DNA of 14,286 nt from Actinomycetes bacterium (GCA_023460255.1 JAEWQZ010000026.1:1-14286), one strand, 5' to 3'. Positions 6,757 to 13,600 are shown, numbered from the stretch's first letter. Notes: generated from the sequence alone by a model not told the origin. Made by a program: numbers and translations.

Positions 6757-7530
6757 TCACCAGGTCGAGTCGCCCCGGATGACCACGTCGCTGCCGCCGT
6801 CGATGAAGACGACCTGCCCGCACACGTGGGTGTTCACCGGGCTGACCAGCCACGCGAGCAGCTCGGCCGGCGCGGAGGCGGGCATGTACCCGTTGAGCGG
6901 CATCGGCACGACCGACGCCATCGCCGTCCGCTGCTCCTCGGTCGCGATGAGGTCCGCGACCATCGGCGTCTCGACGATGCCGGGGGCGATCGCGTTCAGC
7001 GGGATGCCGGCGCCGGCCCACGCCGGGCTCGGCGCGTTGCGGCGGACCCACCGGGACAGGGCGGCCTTGGTGCTGCCGTAGATGAGGCCCTCGGCCTCGG
7101 TGCCTGCGAGCACCTCCGCGCGCGCCAGGGCCCGCGCCTCGTCCCCGGCGAGCATCGCGTCGACCAGCTCCGGGTCGTTCGGCATGAGGCTCGCCATCGA
7201 GACGGTGGCGGCGGCGCGCGGCGCGTCGGAGCCGGCCAGCATCGGGCGCAGACCCTCGAGCGTCGCCAGCGCACCGAAGTAGTTCACGCCCACCGTCGTC
7301 GGGGTGCCGGTCGCCAGGCCGGCGTTGGCGACCACGGCGTCCAGCGACCCTCCGGAGAGCTCGGCGACCTGGGCGACCATCGCCTCGCGGCCCTCCGGCG
7401 TGGCGAGGTCGACGGTGACGTCGGCGTCGTGGATGTCGACGCCGATGACCCGCTCCCCGCGGGAGACGAGCAGCTCTGCCAGCGCCCGGCCGATGCCGGA
7501 GGCCGACCCGGTGACCACGACTGTGCGCAT
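6757..7530 (-). CDS. Short-chain dehydrogenase, 3-alpha-hydroxysteroid dehydrogenase-like
   Basis: A 257-residue NAD(P)-dependent oxidoreductase of the classical SDR type, cytoplasmic. The cofactor motif TGSASGIG (residues 7-14) is followed by VDIHDADVTVDLATPEGR, then NAG (69-71), the catalytic Ser (S111 in TVSMAS) and YGSTK (Y151, K155). APGIVETPM and the GQVVFIDGG end are also typical. The acidic VDI segment suggests a preference for NAD(H). The short second strand, DADVTVDL, and the overall order resemble Comamonas 3-alpha-hydroxysteroid dehydrogenase/carbonyl reductase more than general 3-oxoacyl-ACP reductases. Carbonyl or steroid reduction is therefore likely, but the true substrate is unknown. 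The ATG is preceded by GAGGAGG at good spacing. It is a single gene, divergent from the GH5 gene. Confidence 0.9.
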   Translation of the reverse strand: MRTVVVTGSASGIGRALAELLVSRGERVIGVDIHDADVTVDLATPEGREAMVAQVAELSGGSLDAVVANAGLATGTPTTVGVNYFGALATLEGLRPMLAGSDAPRAAATVSMASLMPNDPELVDAMLAGDEARALARAEVLAGTEAEGLIYGSTKAALSRWVRRNAPSPAWAGAGIPLNAIAPGIVETPMVADLIATEEQRTAMASVVPMPLNGYMPASAPAELLAWLVSPVNTHVCGQVVFIDGGSDVVIRGDSTW

Positions 7531-7557
7531 GCGTCCTCCTCGTCGAGTGACACGTCC

Positions 7558-7569
7558 TTGATCAACGTA
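7558..7569 (-). promoter_or_regulatory. Candidate promoter/operator of the dehydrogenase gene
   Basis: The perfect palindrome TTGATCAA (7558-7565) overlaps a minus-strand TACGTT (7564-7569) that fits TANNNT and lies about 34 bases ahead of the ATG. Outer CGTCC and GGACG (7553-7557, 7571-7575) are also complementary. The 7531-7723 gap contains no gene that I can see; this is its only notable structure besides the GH5 promoter. No -35 box is evident. Confidence 0.3.
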
Positions 7570-7701
7570 CGGACGGGAGGAACGCCCGGGCATCGGACCT
7601 TTGTCCCGGCCGCCGGTGGGTGTCAGGCCGTGCAATAGCGCGCTCATGTGCCGGTCCGGTGGAGGCTCCCGACCGGCGCTGCTGGTCATGCCCTCCGTGG
7701 C

Positions 7702-7707
7702 TACGCT
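7702..7707 (+). promoter_or_regulatory. Candidate -10 box of the GH5 gene
   Basis: TACGCT fits the TANNNT consensus. It lies 16 bases ahead of the GTG start, with GGGGAGGA (7713-7720) between as a strong ribosome site. No clear -35 box is visible. Confidence 0.3.
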
Positions 7708-7723
7708 GCCGCGGGGAGGACAC

Positions 7724-8881
7724 GTGCGCAAGGCTGCAGTGGGAGCGAGACTCGCCATCTCCTTGTCGGTGGTGATCGGCGCCGTGGTGGTGGTCGTGCT
7801 GCTCGCGGTCGCCGCGCTGCTCGCCGGACAGGGCGGTCATCTCAGCCTCCAGCTGCCCGTCCGGCACACCTCGTCGTTCGACGCGTCGGGCATCGACCTC
7901 CCGGCCCTGACCACCCGCGGGGCCCGGCTGCAGACCGTCGACGGGGACGCCGTCGTGCTCCGCGGCGTGATGGTGCCCGACCCGGCGGTGCTCGCCGATC
8001 GCGGCCGCTTCGACCGCGACACCGTGGCCGACGTCGCCGCGACCGGGGCGAACGTGCTGCGCGTGCCCGTGCACCCGGGGCACTGGGCCGACGACGGGGA
8101 CTACCTGTGGCGCTACCTCGAGCCGCTCGCACGCTGGGCCGGCGAGGAGGGGCTGTACGTGATCCTCGACTGGCACGTCATCGGCGACGTGACGACGGGC
8201 GCCGCGCCCAGCGAGCCCGAGCTGTTCGCGGCCACGCTGGAGGAGACCCGCGAGTTCTGGACGGCCGTGGCCGGCCACTTCGCGACGGCGCCGCACGTCC
8301 TGCTCGAGCTGGTCAACGAGCCGCAGGGGATGTCCGGCGACGAGTGGCGGGCGGTCGCCGACGAGCTCACGGACCTGGTCCGGGAGCAGGGCGCGACCCA
8401 GCCCGTCGTCGTCGGCGGGACGGATTACGCACGCGACCTCTCGTGGGTCGCCGACGGCGGGGTCGCCGACGACGAGGTCGTCTACGCGACGCACCTCTAC
8501 CCGGCGCACGGCCGCGGCGGGTGGGACGCCTGGTTCGGCGGGGTCACCGACAGGTACCCGTTGCTGCTCACCGAGTGGGGGTTCATCGACCGGGACGACC
8601 CCGGACCCGCGTACCTGGTCGGCGACACCGCGTCCTACGCGCGGCCCCTGCTCCAGCGACTCGAGGACGAGGAAGCCTCCGGGTGGGTGGCGTGCTGGTG
8701 GGACGACGGGTGGCAGCCGGCGATGTTCGATCGCACGGACGACAGTGGCACGGACGACAGTGGCACGGACGACGGTGGCACGGACGACGGTGGCACAGGC
8801 GCGACCGGTCCCGACGGCCTCGGGGCACCGACCACGTGGGGCGCGTTCGTCCTGGACCAGCTGGCCCGCGCGGCCGGGTGA
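7724..8881 (+). CDS. Glycoside hydrolase family 5 (cellulase-type), membrane-anchored or secreted
   Basis: A 385-residue extracytoplasmic glycosidase of the cellulase family, expected to cleave beta-linked glucans or related polysaccharides by a retaining mechanism. Residues 1-9 are basic and a hydrophobic helix spans about 10-35, with no obvious cleavage site, so it may stay as a signal anchor. The TIM barrel follows: VVLRGVM (78-83), NVLRVPVHPGHW (110-121), YVILDWHVIGD (145-155), LLELVNEPQG (193-202, acid/base E199), VVYATHLYP (252-260), LLLTEWGF (280-287, nucleophile E284) and WVACWWDDGW (321-330). A DDSGT-type repeat (about 338-358) sits between the last barrel strand and the final helix. 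GTG at 7724 is chosen for its GGGGAGGA ribosome site and because it begins the signal anchor. No carbohydrate-binding module is present. Exact specificity cannot be read. Confidence 0.9.
   Translation: MRKAAVGARLAISLSVVIGAVVVVVLLAVAALLAGQGGHLSLQLPVRHTSSFDASGIDLPALTTRGARLQTVDGDAVVLRGVMVPDPAVLADRGRFDRDTVADVAATGANVLRVPVHPGHWADDGDYLWRYLEPLARWAGEEGLYVILDWHVIGDVTTGAAPSEPELFAATLEETREFWTAVAGHFATAPHVLLELVNEPQGMSGDEWRAVADELTDLVREQGATQPVVVGGTDYARDLSWVADGGVADDEVVYATHLYPAHGRGGWDAWFGGVTDRYPLLLTEWGFIDRDDPGPAYLVGDTASYARPLLQRLEDEEASGWVACWWDDGWQPAMFDRTDDSGTDDSGTDDGGTDDGGTGATGPDGLGAPTTWGAFVLDQLARAAG
8735..8794 (+). repeat. Four tandem 15-bp units inside the GH5 gene
   Basis: Four head-to-tail copies: units 1 and 2 read ACGGACGACAGTGGC, units 3 and 4 read ACGGACGACGGTGGC. 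They encode the acidic series TDDSG, TDDSG, TDDGG, TDDGG. The length is a multiple of three, so copy changes keep the frame. The near-identity implies recent slippage. Confidence 0.95.
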
Positions 8882-8893
8882 CGGGCGGCGGAC

Positions 8894-8899
8894 TAGCGT
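8894..8899 (+). promoter_or_regulatory. Candidate -10 box for a leaderless transcript into the transporter gene
   Basis: TAGCGT is followed by 7 bases and then a GTG at 8907. This is the spacing expected if transcription starts at that GTG. No ribosome site lies between, and no -35 box is clear. Confidence 0.45.
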
Positions 8900-8906
8900 T
8901 CGGGAC

Positions 8907-8936
8907 GTGGACCCGACCATGAGGACGACCCCCTGA
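8907..8936 (+). CDS. Possible 9-residue leader peptide overlapping the transporter start
   Basis: From the GTG at 8907 a mini-frame reads MDPTMRTTP and stops at a TGA (8934-8936). The final A of that TGA is the first base of the transporter's ATG (TGATG). A leaderless transcript from the -10 box at 8894-8899 would start at this codon, and translation could re-initiate directly on the transporter. A GAGGA inside the mini-frame (8921-8925), 10 bases ahead of the ATG, may help. The peptide shows no run of a single amino acid that would suggest classic attenuation. It could equally be a chance frame. Confidence 0.4.
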   Translation: MDPTMRTTP

Positions 8937-10513
8937 TGGAGCCCGTGCTGGACGTGCTCGCCGCGTCGCCCCTGCTCACGATCTTCGTCGTCGTCGGGCT
9001 GGGCACGGCGCTGGGCGCGGTGCCGTTCGGGCCCGTGCGGTTCGGCGCGGCCGGCGCCCTCTTCGTCGGGCTCGCCGTCGGGGCGCTCGACCCGCGGCTC
9101 GGCGAGGACCTCGCCCTCGTGCAGACCCTCGGCCTCGCCCTGTTCGTCTACACCGTGGGCCTGGCGGCCGGCAGCACGTTCTTCCGCGACCTGCGTCGGC
9201 AGCTGCCGCTGATGTCCGTCGCGGTCGGCGTGCTCGCCGTCGCGACGGCCGTCGCGGGGCTGCTCGGCGCCGCCCTGGGCCTCAGCGGTCCCCTCATCGC
9301 CGGGACCTTCGCCGGAGCGCTGACGTCCACCCCGGCCCTCGCCGCGGCCGCCACGGCCGCCGGGTCCTCCGAGCCCGCGGTCGGCTACGCCCTCACCTAC
9401 CCGGTCGGCGTGACCGTCGCGATCCTCGTCGTGGCCGTCGTCGTCGGACGGCGGTGGCCGGCCCGCCGCGACCCCCAGCCCGCGGCCGGCGTCGGCCTGG
9501 TGGCGCTCACCGCGGAGGTCGAGCGGGAGACGTCGATCGCCGACGTGCCCGGGTTCGCCGCCGGCGAGATCCGCATGTCGTACCTGGCGCGCGACGACCG
9601 GACCCGGGTGGTCCGGCCCGACGAGGCGCTGCGGCCCGGGGACCGGGTGGTCGTCGTGGGGCCGGAGCCCGCCGTGCTCGGCGCGGTCGAGCACCTGGGC
9701 ACCCGGCGCGAGGAGCACCTCGCGCACGACCGCACCGCCGTCGACAACCAGCGGTTCGTGGTGTCCGACCGCCGGGTGGCCGGGCGGACCATCGCGGAGC
9801 TCGACATCCCCGGGCGGTTCGGCGGCGTGATCACCCGCGTGCGACGCGGCGACCTCGACCTGCTCGCGCGCGACGACCTCACGCTCGAGCTCGGCGACCG
9901 GGTGCTCGCCGTCGTGCCCCGGGAGGAGCTCGACGCGGTCTCGGCCTTCCTCGGCGACTCGGAGCGACGGGTGTCGGAGATCGACGCGCTCACCGTCGGG
10001 ATCGGCATGGCGCTCGGCCTGCTGCTCGGGCTGGCCACCGTCCCGCTCGGCGGTGGCGTGTCGTTCGCGCTCGGCTCGGCCGCCGGGCCCCTGCTCGTCG
10101 GCATGGTGCTCGGCCGGCTCGAGCGGACCGGCCCGCTCGTCTGGGGCCTGCCACGGGCCGCGAACCTGACGATCCGCCAGCTCGGCCTGCTGTTCTTCCT
10201 CGCGGCGGTCGGCCTGGCGTCCGGGCAGGCCTTCGCCGCGGAGGCCTTCACGCCGACCGGCGCCCGGGTCGCGGCGGTCGGTGTGGGCGTCGTGGCCGTC
10301 GCGTCGGTGCTCGTGGTGGTCGGTGCGCGGCTCGTCGGGGTCAGCGCGCCGCGGGCGGCGGGCTCGCTGGCCGGGATGGTGGGCCAGCCGGCCGTCCTCG
10401 CCTACGCGTCGTCGCGCGTGACCGACGAGCGTGTCGAGGCGGGGTACGCCGCGCTCTTCGCGCTCGGGATCATCGCGAAGATCCTGCTCGTGCAGGTGCT
10501 CGTGGGGCTCTGA
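8936..10513 (+). CDS. AspT/YidE/YbjL-family transporter with two RCK_C domains
   Basis: A 525-residue inner-membrane protein of the aspartate-alanine exchanger family. Two homologous membrane halves (about residues 10-172 and 350-525) flank a cytoplasmic part with two TrkA-C/RCK_C-like regions (about 190-255 and 265-340). The paired re-entrant motifs are visible as GTFAGALTSTPALAAA (123-138) and GSLAGMVGQPAVLAYA (476-491), the hallmark of the family. RCK_C regions usually bind a small ligand and gate transport. The family includes a known aspartate/alanine antiporter, but most members, like E. coli YidE and YbjL, have no proven substrate. The ATG at 8936 overlaps the stop of a 9-codon mini-frame. 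The gene converges on the DNA glycosylase gene with only 3 bases between stops, so any terminator must lie within coding sequence. Confidence 0.9.
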   Translation: MEPVLDVLAASPLLTIFVVVGLGTALGAVPFGPVRFGAAGALFVGLAVGALDPRLGEDLALVQTLGLALFVYTVGLAAGSTFFRDLRRQLPLMSVAVGVLAVATAVAGLLGAALGLSGPLIAGTFAGALTSTPALAAAATAAGSSEPAVGYALTYPVGVTVAILVVAVVVGRRWPARRDPQPAAGVGLVALTAEVERETSIADVPGFAAGEIRMSYLARDDRTRVVRPDEALRPGDRVVVVGPEPAVLGAVEHLGTRREEHLAHDRTAVDNQRFVVSDRRVAGRTIAELDIPGRFGGVITRVRRGDLDLLARDDLTLELGDRVLAVVPREELDAVSAFLGDSERRVSEIDALTVGIGMALGLLLGLATVPLGGGVSFALGSAAGPLLVGMVLGRLERTGPLVWGLPRAANLTIRQLGLLFFLAAVGLASGQAFAAEAFTPTGARVAAVGVGVVAVASVLVVVGARLVGVSAPRAAGSLAGMVGQPAVLAYASSRVTDERVEAGYAALFALGIIAKILLVQVLVGL

Positions 10514-10516
10514 CCG

Positions 10517-11602
10517 TCAGCCCAGCCGTGCCCACCGCTCCTCGGCGGCGGCGAGCGTGGCGGCGGCGAGCGGCTCCTCGAACGGCTCGACCTCGAGCCG
10601 GCGGTTCCGACCGGTGCCGACGGTCCGCCACACCGCGACCACGCGGCCGCCCGCCACGACCGTCGGGCGGAACACCCCGTTGCCGCCGGGGACCACCCGG
10701 TGGGCGTGCTCCGCCGCGAGCGTCATCGACCGGTCCCGGTAGCCGAGCACCAGCTCGTCGAAGCCGGGCAGCAGCAGCACGGAGCCCTCGGCCGCCGGCC
10801 GCAGCCCGGGGTACGCGTCCAGGGTCTCCGGCGCGAGCAGGTGCTCCGCCCCGTCGACCTCGACGGCGGCCAGCCGCGCCCGGACCGCCGTGGTGCCCGC
10901 GCGCACGTCGGCCATCGGCAGGCCCGACCACCGCGCGAGGTCGGCGAGGGTGGCGGGCCCATGGCCGCGGAAGTACCGCAGGGCGAGCTCGGCGAGCGCC
11001 TCGTCGCGCGGCCGCCCGCCGACGTCCCCGCGCGCCCCGGTGCCGGCGTGCTCGGCGACCAGGACGAACGCCTGTTCCTCGCCCACGTGGCGCCCCAGGC
11101 AGAGCACCCCCCGCTGCGCGAGCTCGACGACGAGGTGGTAGCCCCGCCCGCCCGCCGTCGCCAGCCCAGCGGCGTCCCACCGGGCGAGCAGCTCCCGACG
11201 GGTCAGGGCCGTCCCGGCGAGCGACTCCTCGGCCAGCGCGCGGGCACGCACCACGTCCGCCTCGCCCAGCCCGAGCTCCGGGCGCCGCTTGGCCGCCGCC
11301 GCCCGCGGACCCGGGGTCATCAGGGGGAGCATCCACGGGAGGTCCTCCGCCAGGAGGACGTGCAGCGTGCCGCGCATCGGCCACGACCGCACGAGCGTCC
11401 CGGCGTCGAACGCCGCCCGGACGTCGGCCGGCGTCCCGTCGCAGCGCAGGGCCACGGAGCGCACGGCCCCCGGACGGTCCTGCGCCTGGAGCGCCGTCAG
11501 GTGCTCGACGACGGCGCGGGGCGAGCCGAGGGGCGGCCCGACCAGCCGCTGGGCGACCAGGCGCAGCAGGGCGAGGTCGTGTGCGGTCACCCCCTCCGTC
11601 AT
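10517..11602 (-). CDS. AlkZ-like winged-helix DNA glycosylase (HTH_42 family)
   Basis: A 361-residue protein of the HTH_42 (winged helix DNA-binding, formerly DUF1006) family, whose studied members AlkZ and AlkX remove alkylated bases and unhook interstrand crosslinks. Family marks are VVEHLTALQAQDRP, containing the AlkZ-type catalytic QxQ (Q39, Q41), then VRSWPMRGTLHVLLAEDLPWML (71-92), ELLARWDAAG, and a C-terminal region with LLLPGFDELVLGYRDRS and VVPGGNGVFRPTVVAGGRVVAVWR. Several Streptomyces relatives give self-resistance to crosslinking natural products, but no biosynthetic gene is near here. A housekeeping repair role is therefore as likely. No good ribosome site precedes the ATG at 11602; a GTG four codons downstream is an alternative start. 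Confidence 0.85.
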   Translation of the reverse strand: MTEGVTAHDLALLRLVAQRLVGPPLGSPRAVVEHLTALQAQDRPGAVRSVALRCDGTPADVRAAFDAGTLVRSWPMRGTLHVLLAEDLPWMLPLMTPGPRAAAAKRRPELGLGEADVVRARALAEESLAGTALTRRELLARWDAAGLATAGGRGYHLVVELAQRGVLCLGRHVGEEQAFVLVAEHAGTGARGDVGGRPRDEALAELALRYFRGHGPATLADLARWSGLPMADVRAGTTAVRARLAAVEVDGAEHLLAPETLDAYPGLRPAAEGSVLLLPGFDELVLGYRDRSMTLAAEHAHRVVPGGNGVFRPTVVAGGRVVAVWRTVGTGRNRRLEVEPFEEPLAAATLAAAEERWARLG

Positions 11603-11675
11603 CGGCCCAGTGAAGCAGGCGACACCGACGCCCGCCCGCGGCGGGCAGCCTGACCACGGAACCGGCCGAGCCCGG

Positions 11676-11681
11676 TACGGT
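11676..11681 (+). promoter_or_regulatory. Candidate -10 box of the DsbA-like gene
   Basis: TACGGT fits TANNNT. Three bases downstream is a GTG (11685) in frame with the DsbA-like protein, and the AGGAGGG-led ATG follows at 11724. No reliable -35 box is seen at the normal distance. Confidence 0.35.
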
Positions 11682-11723
11682 CTCGTGAGACGTCACCGAC
11701 GGCGTCGCGCACAGGAGGGCCCG

Positions 11724-12533
11724 ATGACGCTTCCCCCGCCCCCACCGACCGGTCCGGCACCCGCGCGGCGCGGCGTCGTCATCGGCGTGCTCGTGGCGCT
11801 GCTGCTCGCCCTGACCGGGCTCGTGCTCTTCCTCCCGGGCGGGCCGTTCAACCCCGACGAGCCCTCGACCGGCAGCACGCCGCCGCCCGTGGACGTCGCG
11901 CCGACCCCTGCGGAGACCCCCGAGCCGGTCGCGCCGGAGGCGAGCGGGCCAACGGAGGCGGACCGTGCCCAGATGGACGCGGTCTTCGCGTCGCTCGTCC
12001 GGCGTGACGCGACGGACCCGGCGGCGCTGGGTGCGGTCGACGCGCCGGTCGTGATGATCGCGTGGGCGGACTTCCGGTGCGGGCACTGCGCCGAGTACGC
12101 CGTCATGGTGGAGCCGGCGCTGCGCGCGGAGTACGTCGAGCAGGGCGTCCTGCGGATCGAGTGGCGGGACTTCGCCCGGGTGACCCCCGAGTCGGCGTCG
12201 GTCGCCGCGGCCGCGCGCGCCGCCGGCGTGCAGGGCGAGTTCTGGGCGTTCCACGACGCGCTGTTCGCCGACCTCCTCGAGGGCTCGACGGTCAGCGACG
12301 ACTACCTGCGCGACGTCGCCGCACGGGTCGGTCTCGACGTGGCGCGGTTCGACGCGGACCGCGCGTCCCCCGAGGTCCTCGCCGCGGTGCAGGCCGAGGG
12401 CGAGGAGGCCGCCGTGATCGGCGTCAGCGGCACCCCGACGTTCCTGGTCAACGGCTCGCCGATGGTCGGCGCGCAGTCCCTGGACACGTTCCGCGCGGTG
12501 ATCGAGGCCGAGCTCGCGCGCGCGACCGGCTGA
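11724..12533 (+). CDS. Membrane-anchored DsbA-like thiol-disulfide oxidoreductase
   Basis: A 269-residue protein that acts outside the membrane on disulfides of exported proteins. A Pro-rich N-terminus is followed by one hydrophobic helix (about 18-37) and a Pro/Glu/Thr-rich linker (about 42-76). The thioredoxin-fold domain has the active site CGHC (C119, C122) in WADFRCGHCAEY. A helical insertion contains FWAFHDALF (173-181), and the cis-Pro loop is GVSGTPTFLVNG (P238). No other cysteines are present. This matches the Thioredoxin_4/DsbA type common in actinobacteria. The ATG at 11724 is chosen for its AGGAGGG ribosome site. An in-frame GTG at 11685 would add 13 residues, strongly basic (RRHRRRR), before the anchor. 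Whether it oxidises, isomerises or reduces partners cannot be told from sequence. Confidence 0.9.
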   Translation: MTLPPPPPTGPAPARRGVVIGVLVALLLALTGLVLFLPGGPFNPDEPSTGSTPPPVDVAPTPAETPEPVAPEASGPTEADRAQMDAVFASLVRRDATDPAALGAVDAPVVMIAWADFRCGHCAEYAVMVEPALRAEYVEQGVLRIEWRDFARVTPESASVAAAARAAGVQGEFWAFHDALFADLLEGSTVSDDYLRDVAARVGLDVARFDADRASPEVLAAVQAEGEEAAVIGVSGTPTFLVNGSPMVGAQSLDTFRAVIEAELARATG

Positions 12534-12545
12534 GCCGCCGGCCGG

Positions 12546-13550
12546 CTACCGCGGGGCCTTGCCGTCGGGGTCCCACGCGCGCGGCCCGTGGTCGGGCACG
12601 ACGCGCTCGTACTCCCCGGTGAACAGCGGGGAGGAGATGAGGTAGTCCGCCGAGGCGAGGTTGGTGGCCGTCGGCACGTTCCAGACCGAGCTGATCCGCA
12701 GCAGGGCCTTGACGTCCGGGTCGTGCGGCTGCGCCTCGAGCGGGTCCCAGAAGAAGATCAGGACGTCGAGCGCGCCCTCCGCGATCCGCGCGCCGATCTG
12801 CTGGTCACCGCCCACGGGGCCGGACAGGAACCTGTGCACCGGCAGCCCGAGCTCGTACTCGAGCATCGTCCCGGTGGTGCCCGTGGCGTAGAGGTCGTGT
12901 CCCGCGAGCGTGTCCCGGTTGTGGGCGGCCCAGCGCAGGAGCTCGACCTTCATGTTGTCGTGGGCGACCAGGGCGACGTGCCGGCGCACGACGGCGACGG
13001 GCCCGTCCGCGTCGGGCGCCCCCCCGTCCGGCCCCGCAGCCCCGGCGGGCTCGGCCGGCCCCGGGGGCACGACCCCGCCCCGCGCGTGGAAGGCGCGGAC
13101 GAGCTCGCGCACCTCGTCGGTCAGCTCGGGCGCGGGGCCCTCGACGACGAGTCCGGGCACGACCTGCGCGACCGGGAGCGGCCGGACGGGCGCGGTGGGC
13201 AGCCCGAGCTCGGCGGACCACTGCGCCAGCTGCTCGGCCGACGCCGCGAACACGACCCGGCCGAGCCCGACCCAGCCCGTCGCCGCGGCGCACATGGGGC
13301 AGTGCTCGCCGGAGGTGTAGACCGTCGCCGCCGCGCGCTCGTCGGGCGTCAGGTGGGTGGCGGCCCACCGGGCCAGCGCGAGCTCGGGGTGCCGGGTCCG
13401 GTCGCCACCCGCGACGCGGTTGCGGTCCTCGGCGAGGGCGTGCCCGTCGGGGCCGACGAGCACCGAGCCGAACGGTTCGTCGCCCGCGTCGAGCGCCGCC
13501 CGGGCGAGCTCCACGCACCGCCGCAGGTGCACCAGGTCGCGGTCGTCCAT
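12546..13550 (-). CDS. Fusion: zinc nucleoside deaminase + methylglyoxal synthase
   Basis: One 334-residue uninterrupted frame with two complete enzyme domains. Residues 1-157 are a cytidine/guanine-type deaminase: DEPFGSVLV (24-32), the zinc and proton-shuttle motif HPE (H54, E56) and EHCPMCAAA (C84, C87). Residues 188-334 are methylglyoxal synthase, which turns dihydroxyacetone phosphate into methylglyoxal: HVALVAHD (191-198), ATGTTG (222-227), LSGPVGGDQQ with the catalytic Asp (D249), VLIFFWDP (263-270), QPHDPDVKALLR with H276 and D279, and PTATN. All key residues are kept in both. A Gly/Pro/Ala-rich linker covers about 158-187. The ATG has AGGA 7 bases upstream. A GTG just before RRHVALVAHD could start a free synthase but has no clear ribosome site. 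It lies 70 bases downstream of the HDOD gene on the same strand, so the two may be co-transcribed. A combined role is not known to me. Confidence 0.9.
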   Translation of the reverse strand: MDDRDLVHLRRCVELARAALDAGDEPFGSVLVGPDGHALAEDRNRVAGGDRTRHPELALARWAATHLTPDERAAATVYTSGEHCPMCAAATGWVGLGRVVFAASAEQLAQWSAELGLPTAPVRPLPVAQVVPGLVVEGPAPELTDEVRELVRAFHARGGVVPPGPAEPAGAAGPDGGAPDADGPVAVVRRHVALVAHDNMKVELLRWAAHNRDTLAGHDLYATGTTGTMLEYELGLPVHRFLSGPVGGDQQIGARIAEGALDVLIFFWDPLEAQPHDPDVKALLRISSVWNVPTATNLASADYLISSPLFTGEYERVVPDHGPRAWDPDGKAPR

Positions 13551-13560
13551 GCGGTCATCC

Positions 13561-13600
13561 TGCCCGACGTCGCCCGTGCCCGACGTCGCGCCTGCCCGAC
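13561..13600. repeat. Three 16-bp-phased repeats ahead of the deaminase fusion gene
   Basis: TGCCCGAC starts at 13561, 13577 and 13593, a spacing of exactly 16 bases. The first two copies extend to TGCCCGACGTCGC. They fill most of the 70-base gap between the HDOD stop and the fusion gene's start, and the first abuts its ribosome-site region. It may be an operator array or simple slippage; nothing decides. Confidence 0.6.

Noticed and set aside
7601..7723. Upstream extension of the GH5 protein
   Set aside because: The added residues do not resemble a signal peptide, whereas the GTG at 7724 has a strong ribosome site and begins a basic-then-hydrophobic anchor.
7562..9727. A 721-codon open frame on the minus strand
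   Set aside because: It lies opposite the GH5 and transporter genes, is dominated by Arg, Gly, Asp and His as expected for antisense of GC-rich codons, and shows no domain motif.
9454..11613. A 719-codon open frame on the plus strand
   Set aside because: It runs through the transporter in the wrong frame and antisense to the glycosylase gene. Its Ala/Arg/Pro/Gly-rich product has no recognisable motif.
12537..12546. Palindrome GCCGGCCGGC between the convergent DsbA-like and fusion genes as a terminator
   Set aside because: It is self-complementary without a loop and too short; such GC palindromes are expected by chance here.
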